DNA of 64,000 nt from positions 87,799 to 151,798 of the forward strand of contig NZ_JADMKB010000009.1 of NCBI RefSeq assembly GCF_018780075.1. The letters run 5' to 3'. Under the pieces are notes generated by a model, which saw nothing but the letters and a program-made list of their open reading frames with translations, was not told the origin of the DNA and did not search any database. Both the position numbers and the translations under genes were made by a program. This stretch comes from Hydrogenophaga sp. GTDB lineage: Bacteria; Pseudomonadota; Gammaproteobacteria; Burkholderiales; Burkholderiaceae_C. Shown piece after piece: positions 58,244 to 64,000 of the stretch. Position 1 is the first letter of the stretch, and each line of letters opens with the position of its first letter.

Positions 58244-58273
58244 AAAAAAAGGAGCGCATCGCGCTCCTTTTTC
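58244..58273. terminator. bidirectional intrinsic terminator
   Basis: AAAAAAA-GGAGCGC-ATC-GCGCTCC-TTTTT between convergent M23 peptidase and erpA. Confidence 0.87.
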
Positions 58274-58291
58274 ATTGGCGGTCCAGCGATC

Positions 58292-58657
58292 TCAGACACT
58301 GAAGCTGGATCCGCAACCGCAGGTGGTGGAGGCGTTGGGGTTCTTGATCACGAACTGAGCGCCTTCCAAGTCTTCCTTGTAGTCAATCTCAGCGCCCACC
58401 AGGTACTGGTAGCTCATCGCGTCGATCAGCAGCGACACGCCGTTCTTGGTCATCGTCGTGTCGTCTTCGTTGACCACTTCGTCAAACGTGAAGCCGTACT
58501 GGAACCCCGAGCACCCGCCGCCCTGCACGAACACGCGCAGTTTCAGGTCGGGATTGCCTTCTTCGGCCACCAGCTCGGCCACTTTCGCAGCGGCACTGTC
58601 GGTGAAGACCAGCGGTGCTGGCATGTCGGTCTGGATGTTTTCGGCGACGGCGCTCAT
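58292..58657 (-). CDS. erpA: iron-sulfur cluster insertion protein ErpA
   Basis: [45 protein letters not shown]...[13 protein letters not shown]. Confidence 0.94.
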   Translation of the reverse strand: MSAVAENIQTDMPAPLVFTDSAAAKVAELVAEEGNPDLKLRVFVQGGGCSGFQYGFTFDEVVNEDDTTMTKNGVSLLIDAMSYQYLVGAEIDYKEDLEGAQFVIKNPNASTTCGCGSSFSV

Positions 58658-58770
58658 GCGTGTCCTTGAATGGTGGGATTCGGGCTTTGACCCAAGTCCG
58701 AAAGGGGTGTCGTGAATGCCCTTCACTCACGACGAAATGCAATGCTATAGCAAAACGCTCGGGATTGTGC

Positions 58771-59169
58771 TCAACCGTTGTTTGCCGCCAGCTTCAGTGT
58801 GGGTTTGTCTTCGAGGCCGCCGGTCATGGGCCTGAGCTGGCCGGAGATCGTGGCGCCCTGGTGCATTTCCAGCGCCTTGTAGGACACATCCCCTTCGATG
58901 CGCGCCTTGGGCTGCAGCTCCAGCAGGTCAAAGGCAAACACGGGGCCCTTGACGGTGCCATTGATGATGACGTGATCGGCATGAATCTGCCCGCTCACGC
59001 TCGCCGACTCGCTGATCACCAGAATGCTGGACTGCTCGTCGCTCGCGCGGATGTCGCCGACCACTTCACCGTCCACGCGAAGCCCGTCGTGAAACACCAC
59101 GTTGCCTTCAATGCGGGTTCCCTGGGCGATCAGGCTTTTGATGGGGGGTTGTTTTTTCTTGCCAAACAT
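58771..59169 (-). CDS. bactofilin (polymer-forming cytoskeletal protein)
   Basis: SLIAQGTRIEGNVVFHDGLRVDGEVVGDIRA...VSGQIHADHVIINGTVKGPVFAFDLLELQPKARIEGDVSY. Confidence 0.9.
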   Translation of the reverse strand: MFGKKKQPPIKSLIAQGTRIEGNVVFHDGLRVDGEVVGDIRASDEQSSILVISESASVSGQIHADHVIINGTVKGPVFAFDLLELQPKARIEGDVSYKALEMHQGATISGQLRPMTGGLEDKPTLKLAANNG

Positions 59170-59194
59170 GGGGGATTCTCGGGAACGACGTTGG

Positions 59195-59902
59195 TCAGAG
59201 TTTGATGGTGTGCAGAACCTTCACGGCCCCGCCCTGCAGGATTTTTGCGGTCACGGTTTTTACCACGGCCTGCGGCGGAACGTCCACGAGGCCTTCCTGA
59301 CGCAAATAGCCTTTGATCAGCACCGGTGAAGGCGCTGGCGCCTGCAATGCGGTCCACGGCCGGCCATCCAGCGTGCCGGTGAAACTCACTTCCAGTTGCC
59401 CCTTGAACTCGGGGGCATTTTTTTCCGCCTGAATCATCAGGACCTGCCATTTGAGCTGCGCTTCAGCCACCCGCTCGATCTGCAAGCCACGGATGCTCAG
59501 GGCATCGCTTCCGGTGCCGGGAATCAGGCGTTCGAAAAACCCCAGGTCACTGCGCAGCGTCTGGTTGTCGGCCTGCAACTGGCCGATCTGCAGCATCAAC
59601 TGCCCCTGCGCGGCCTTCTCGGCCGTCAGCAGGCTTTCGGACGTGTTGACGATCGACTGCGCCTTGCCCAGATCGGCGCGCAGCGCCTGCACCTCTTGGC
59701 GCAATTGCTCCAGTTCCTGTTTGGCGTTGCGCTCCAGCCCGGCAATCTCTTTGCCGAACTCAAAGGCCCACAACGCCAGTGCGCCCGAGAACCCCAGCAC
59801 CACAGCCGCGAGCAACCAGCGAAGCGGCCAGGGCGTCGCACTGCGGATCGCCATGCGCGGCGCACTCACCGTCATTCTTCTGCGCAACAGGCGCAACCTC
59901 AT
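59195..59902 (-). CDS. membrane-anchored coiled-coil protein (DUF6776-like)
   Basis: One TM segment, coiled coil GLERNAKQELEQLRQEVQALRADLGKAQ, C-terminal beta-rich FFERLIPG...GRPWTALQAPA. Confidence 0.65.
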   Translation of the reverse strand: MRLRLLRRRMTVSAPRMAIRSATPWPLRWLLAAVVLGFSGALALWAFEFGKEIAGLERNAKQELEQLRQEVQALRADLGKAQSIVNTSESLLTAEKAAQGQLMLQIGQLQADNQTLRSDLGFFERLIPGTGSDALSIRGLQIERVAEAQLKWQVLMIQAEKNAPEFKGQLEVSFTGTLDGRPWTALQAPAPSPVLIKGYLRQEGLVDVPPQAVVKTVTAKILQGGAVKVLHTIKL

Positions 59903-59943
59903 GAGCCGACCCCTTCAACAGGAAAACAGGCCACAGAAAACAA

Positions 59944-59974
59944 AAACCGCCCCAAGCCAGGCTTGAAGGCGGTT
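59944..59974 (-). terminator. intrinsic terminator downstream of rpsI
   Basis: ACCGCC-C-CAAGCC-A-GGCTTG-AA-GGCGGT with an A-run on the + strand side (U-run for the minus transcript). Confidence 0.75.
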
Positions 59975-59998
59975 TCTGCGGCAGAGACCAGGCGCTGG

Positions 59999-60391
59999 TT
60001 AGCGCTTGCTGAACTGCTTGGCGCGGCGTGCGGAACGCAGACCGACCTTCTTACGTTCGACTTCGCGGGCATCGCGGGTCACGAAGCCGGCTTGCGACAG
60101 ACCGGACTTGAGCGTGGCGTCGTAGTCGATCAGGGCGCGGGTGATGCCGTGACGCACCGCACCGGCCTGGCCGGATTCGCCACCGCCGTGCACGTTGACC
60201 ATCACGTCGAAAGTCTCGGCGTGGTTGGTCAGCAGCAGGGGCTGCTTGCAGATCATGATGGAGGTCTCGCGGCCGAAGTAGGCCTGGATGTCCTTGCCAT
60301 TGACCACGATCTGGCCGGAGCCTTTTTTCAGAAACACGCGGGCGACGCTGGATTTGCGACGGCCGGTGCCATTGTTCCATTCACCAATCAT
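59999..60391 (-). CDS. rpsI: 30S ribosomal protein S9
   Basis: [36 protein letters not shown]...[17 protein letters not shown]. Confidence 0.97.
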   Translation of the reverse strand: MIGEWNNGTGRRKSSVARVFLKKGSGQIVVNGKDIQAYFGRETSIMICKQPLLLTNHAETFDVMVNVHGGGESGQAGAVRHGITRALIDYDATLKSGLSQAGFVTRDAREVERKKVGLRSARRAKQFSKR

Positions 60392-60403
60392 CTCAAGGCT
60401 CCT

Positions 60404-60835
60404 TTAGAGTTCCAGCACTTGCGGCTGTTGGGCGGTGTGCGGGTGCTCTGCACCGCCGTACACCTTGAGCTTCTTGATCATGGCGTAGCCGAGCGGGCCC
60501 TTGGGCAGCATGCCCTTGACGGCCTTCTCGAGCGCGCGGCCGGGGTGCTTGGCCTGCATGTCGCGGAAGTTGGTGGCATAGATACCGCCGGGATAGCCCG
60601 AGTGGCGGTAATAGATCTTGTCGGTGGACTTGGTGCCCGTGACACGGATCTTGGATGCGTTGATGATGACGATGAAGTCACCGGTATCGACGTGAGGCGT
60701 GTAAATGGCCTTGTGTTTGCCGCGCAAACGGAGAGCAACTTCGCTGGCTACTCGTCCGAGGACCTTGTCGGTCGCGTCAATCACAAACCACTCGTGCTTC
60801 ACGTCAGCTGGTTTGGCGCTGAACGTAGTAGTCAT
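60404..60835 (-). CDS. rplM: 50S ribosomal protein L13
   Basis: [63 protein letters not shown]. Confidence 0.97.
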   Translation of the reverse strand: MTTTFSAKPADVKHEWFVIDATDKVLGRVASEVALRLRGKHKAIYTPHVDTGDFIVIINASKIRVTGTKSTDKIYYRHSGYPGGIYATNFRDMQAKHPGRALEKAVKGMLPKGPLGYAMIKKLKVYGGAEHPHTAQQPQVLEL

Positions 60836-61030
60836 GAGTTTTCTCTGCAAAGAGGTGGTTTGGCGGGCTCTTTTCCACGGTCGGTTCTTCTCTGATGGAA
60901 GACTCTTAGGTGGGATTTGATGCTTCGTCGCGGAGCCACTGAATCGCTGCGAAGCCTTTGATTGTACGATTTTTGGGCATGGCGTGGCAAGTAGTGCCCG
61001 GCCAACCCGGGCCGGCGCTACCATTCAGGC

Positions 61031-61945
61031 ATGTTCAGTTACCGACACGCCTTCCACGCAGGCAACCACGCCGATGTGCTCAAGCACATCACTTTGATCG
61101 CCACCCTGCGCCACCTGATGCAGAAAGAGGCGGGCATCACGTTGATCGACACCCACGCCGGGGCCGGGCTCTACCGGCTGGACGGCGACTACACGGAAAC
61201 CGGCGGCGAGGCCAAGGACGGTGTGGTCAAGCTGATGGCCGCGCTGCGCCCGGCGGGGGCGGCGCCGGTGCCCGCCGCGCCGGCCATCGACGACTACCTG
61301 GACCTGATCACCAGCTTCAACCCCTCGGGCCTGCTGCGTGTCTACCCCGGATCGCCGTTTGTGCTGCATTCGCTGCTGCGCACCGAGTCGCGCGACAAGC
61401 TCAAGCTGTTCGAACTGCACCCCACCGACAGCCGCACGCTGACGGCCAACATCGGCCAACTCGAAGCGGGCCGCCAGATCGCGGTGGCGCTGCAGGACGG
61501 TTTTGAAGGCGTCAAACCTTTGCTGCCGCCGCCGCCATCGGCCACCGGCTCCAAGCGCGCGGCCGTCCTGATCGACCCCAGCTACGAGATCAAAAGCGAT
61601 TATGGAAAAGTGAGCGCCTGCATACAGGAAATCATGCGCCGCTTTCCGACCGGCACCTACCTGGTCTGGTACCCCATCATTCCGAGGCCCGAGGCGCATG
61701 ATCTTCCCCGGCGCCTCAAGACGCTGGCCAACCAGGCCCAGCGGCCATGGCTGAACGCCACCCTGGCCATCGGCCAGGACCCCACCGACGGCCCGGACGA
61801 CCGGCCCGGCCTGACCGCCAGCGGCATGTTTGTCATCAACCCGCCGCACACGCTCAAGGCGGCACTGCAGGCCGCACTGCCCCAGCTGCTGACCCACCTC
61901 GGGCGCGGCCGGGGCAAGGCGCAGTCGCTCGACACGGGCGGCTGA
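61031..61945 (+). CDS. rlmJ: 23S rRNA (adenine2030-N6)-methyltransferase RlmJ
   Basis: MFSYRHAFHAGNHADVLKHITLIATLRHLMQKEAGITLIDTHAGAGLYRL...VLIDPSYEIKSDY. Confidence 0.93.
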   Translation: MFSYRHAFHAGNHADVLKHITLIATLRHLMQKEAGITLIDTHAGAGLYRLDGDYTETGGEAKDGVVKLMAALRPAGAAPVPAAPAIDDYLDLITSFNPSGLLRVYPGSPFVLHSLLRTESRDKLKLFELHPTDSRTLTANIGQLEAGRQIAVALQDGFEGVKPLLPPPPSATGSKRAAVLIDPSYEIKSDYGKVSACIQEIMRRFPTGTYLVWYPIIPRPEAHDLPRRLKTLANQAQRPWLNATLAIGQDPTDGPDDRPGLTASGMFVINPPHTLKAALQAALPQLLTHLGRGRGKAQSLDTGG

Positions 61946-62392
61946 CCGCCACGCAGGCTCGGGGCCGCGTCAGAACCAAGGCCCAATAAGGGACATGGGG
62001 ATGGGCCGGCTGCAGCACGCAGCCGACGCCCACCTCGTCGAAGTCGCGGCTCATCAGGTCGCTGCAGTGGCCAGGGCTGGACAGCCAGCCCGCGACCACC
62101 CCCTCCACCGTGGGCTCGCCCACCGTCAGGTTTTCACCCACCAAGGTCCAGGCATAGCCCTCAGCGGGCACCCGCTGGGCCAGCACCCGCACATCCGTGG
62201 CTGGGCGCGGGCGGCGTTGATCCGCGCCTCCAGCGCCGCGCGCAAGCCGGGCAGAGCACAACGGGTCTGGCGATCCACAGCCTCACCCAGCGCCAGGGCC
62301 GCGAACAACAAGGCCCCCGCAGCCACCGCCGACCGGCCCGCGGCCCTCCACGAAAACGGAATCCAGGTCGTGCAGGCCTTGTTCATGAACAT
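61854..62392 (-). pseudogene. degraded CAP-domain (SCP/PR1-like) protein gene with frameshift and internal deletion
   Basis: Frame 1: MFMNKACTTWIPFSWRAAGRSAVAAGALLFAALALG...LPGLRAALEARINAARAQPRMCG; another frame resumes VLAQRVPAEGYAWTLVGENLTVGEPTVEGVVAGWLSSPGHCSDLMSRDFDEVGVGCVL. Confidence 0.7.
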
Positions 62393-62453
62393 GGCGCCAC
62401 TGTAAAGACAGCGAAGACAGGCGCCCCCGGAAAAACCCTGATCGCCCTCACCC

Positions 62454-62483
62454 CAATTAACCAACCGATCGGTCGGTTAATTG
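62454..62483. promoter_or_regulatory. palindromic operator upstream of paaA (TetR-type PaaR-like site)
   Basis: CAATTAACCAACCGATCGGTCGGTTAATTG; 28 of 30 positions self-complementary. Confidence 0.75.
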
Positions 62484-62538
62484 CATATACTGCCGTCTCA
62501 CCCCATCAGGCACCCGGTTCCGGGGGCAGGAGACCCGC

Positions 62539-63561
62539 ATGTACACCCAATCCTTTTCGGTCGCCGACAGCGAAACCAAGCCCGGGCTGAAGGCCGTCGC
62601 GGCACCCGCCAGCGCCGAAGACGCCGCGCTGCAGGCGTATTTCGACACCGTGATCGACGCCGACGGCAAGGTCGAGCCGCGCGACTGGATGCCCGAGGCC
62701 TACCGCAAGACCCTGGTGCGCCAGATCAGCCAGCACGCGCACAGCGAAATCGTGGGCATGCTGCCCGAGGGCAACTGGATCAGCCGCGCACCCAGCCTCA
62801 AGCGCAAGGCCATCCTGATCGCCAAGGTGCAGGACGAGGGTGGGCACGGCCTCTACCTGTATTCCGCAGCCGAAACCCTGGGCACCAGCCGCGACCAGAT
62901 GCTGGACGCCCTGCACAGCGGCAAGGCCAAGTACAGCTCCATCTTCAACTACCCGACGCTCAACTGGGCCGACGTCGGCGTGATCGGCTGGCTGGTGGAC
63001 GGCGCGGCGATCATGAACCAGATCCCGCTGTGCCGCTGCTCGTATGGGCCGTATGCCCGCGCCATGATCCGCGTCTGCAAGGAAGAGAGCTTCCACCAGC
63101 GCCAGGGCTACGAGGCCCTGCTGGTGATGATGCAGGGCACGGCCGAGCAGAAGGCCATGGTGCAGGACGCGGTGAACCGCTGGTGGTGGAAGTGCCTGGC
63201 CATGTTCGGCCCGCCCGACGCCGACAGCCCCAACAGCGTGCAGGGCATGCGCTGGGGCATCAAGCGCATTTCCAACGACGACCTGCGCCAGAAGTTCGTG
63301 GACGCGACCGTTCCGCAGGCCGAGGTGCTGGGCGTGACGCTGCCCGACCCCGACCTGAAGTGGAACGAAGCTCGCGGCCACTGGGACTACGGCCCCATCG
63401 ACTGGGACGAGTTCTGGGCCGTGGTCAACGGCCACGGCCCCTGCAACAAGGAACGCCTGGCCACCCGCGTGAAAGCCCACGAGCAAGGCCAGTGGGTGCG
63501 CGACGCCGCCATGGCCCACGCCGCCAGACAGCAAGCCCGCAACCTGAAGGAGGCCGCATGA
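62539..63561 (+). CDS. paaA: 1,2-phenylacetyl-CoA epoxidase subunit PaaA
   Basis: [67 protein letters not shown]. Confidence 0.97.
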   Translation: MYTQSFSVADSETKPGLKAVAAPASAEDAALQAYFDTVIDADGKVEPRDWMPEAYRKTLVRQISQHAHSEIVGMLPEGNWISRAPSLKRKAILIAKVQDEGGHGLYLYSAAETLGTSRDQMLDALHSGKAKYSSIFNYPTLNWADVGVIGWLVDGAAIMNQIPLCRCSYGPYARAMIRVCKEESFHQRQGYEALLVMMQGTAEQKAMVQDAVNRWWWKCLAMFGPPDADSPNSVQGMRWGIKRISNDDLRQKFVDATVPQAEVLGVTLPDPDLKWNEARGHWDYGPIDWDEFWAVVNGHGPCNKERLATRVKAHEQGQWVRDAAMAHAARQQARNLKEAA

Positions 63562-63866
63562 CCGCGCCCGCATCGACTCCCGCACTGAAAGAATGGCCGC
63601 TCTGGGAAGTGTTCGTCCGCAGCAAGCAGGGCCTGGAGCACAAACACTGCGGCAGCCTGCACGCCAGCGACGCGCAGCACGCACTGCAGATGGCGCGCGA
63701 CGTGTACACCCGCCGCCAAGAAGGCGTGAGCATCTGGGTGCTGCCGTCCAACGCCATCACCGCCAGCGAACCTGACAGCAAGGACAGCTTCTTTGACCCC
63801 GCGGCGGACAAGATCTACCGCCATCCCACGTTCTACGAGATCCCGGAAAAAGTGGGGCACATGTGA
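63558..63866 (+). CDS. paaB: 1,2-phenylacetyl-CoA epoxidase subunit PaaB
   Basis: [59 protein letters not shown]. Confidence 0.96.
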   Translation: MTAPASTPALKEWPLWEVFVRSKQGLEHKHCGSLHASDAQHALQMARDVYTRRQEGVSIWVLPSNAITASEPDSKDSFFDPAADKIYRHPTFYEIPEKVGHM

Positions 63867-64000
63867 TGGCTGCGCCAGTTGACTACCTGCTGCACCTCGC
63901 CGACAACGCCCTGGTGCTGGGCCAGCGCAACGCGGAGTGGTGCGGCCACGGCCCCATCCTCGAAGAAGACCTGGCCCTGGCCAACAACAGCCTGGACCTG
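63866..64000 (+). CDS. paaC: 1,2-phenylacetyl-CoA epoxidase subunit PaaC (partial, runs off the window end)
   Basis: [45 protein letters not shown]. Confidence 0.92.
   Translation, partial: MAAPVDYLLHLADNALVLGQRNAEWCGHGPILEEDLALANNSLDL

Overview
The 64 kb window is GC-rich, almost fully coding, and looks like the chromosome of an aerobic betaproteobacterium. Gene content and repeats suggest Comamonadaceae, possibly Hydrogenophaga-like; this is inference. I could place about 60 protein-coding genes. They include a glucose/mannose-type ABC uptake operon with two adjacent paralogous binding proteins plus glucokinase, a full glycogen cluster (glgB-glgX-malQ-glgC-glgA-glgP), split ruvA/ruvB, phoH-ybeY, folate genes, ttcA, cca, trxC, tyrS, erpA, a bactofilin, rpsI-rplM, rlmJ, and the start of a phenylacetyl-CoA epoxidase operon (paaABC) behind a near-perfect palindromic operator. 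No rRNA, tRNA, CRISPR array, transposase or prophage was seen. The most unusual material is intergenic and structural. (1) A dispersed multi-hairpin repeat (11 loci) always starts within about 10 nt of a stop codon, in the orientation of that gene. Its stems vary in sequence between copies but stay complementary. (2) A 67-nt spacer running from stop codon to start codon occurs twice; it carries a Shine-Dalgarno and a hairpin with compensatory changes. (3) Two long-armed hairpins sit head-to-head between the ankyrin gene and tyrS, with homologous 54-nt loops and different self-complementary arms. The most interesting protein is a fusion of an alkylglycerol-monooxygenase-like domain with a YhhN/TMEM86 lysoplasmalogenase-like domain. 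All calls come from reading the sequence and supplied ORF translations; no database search was run.
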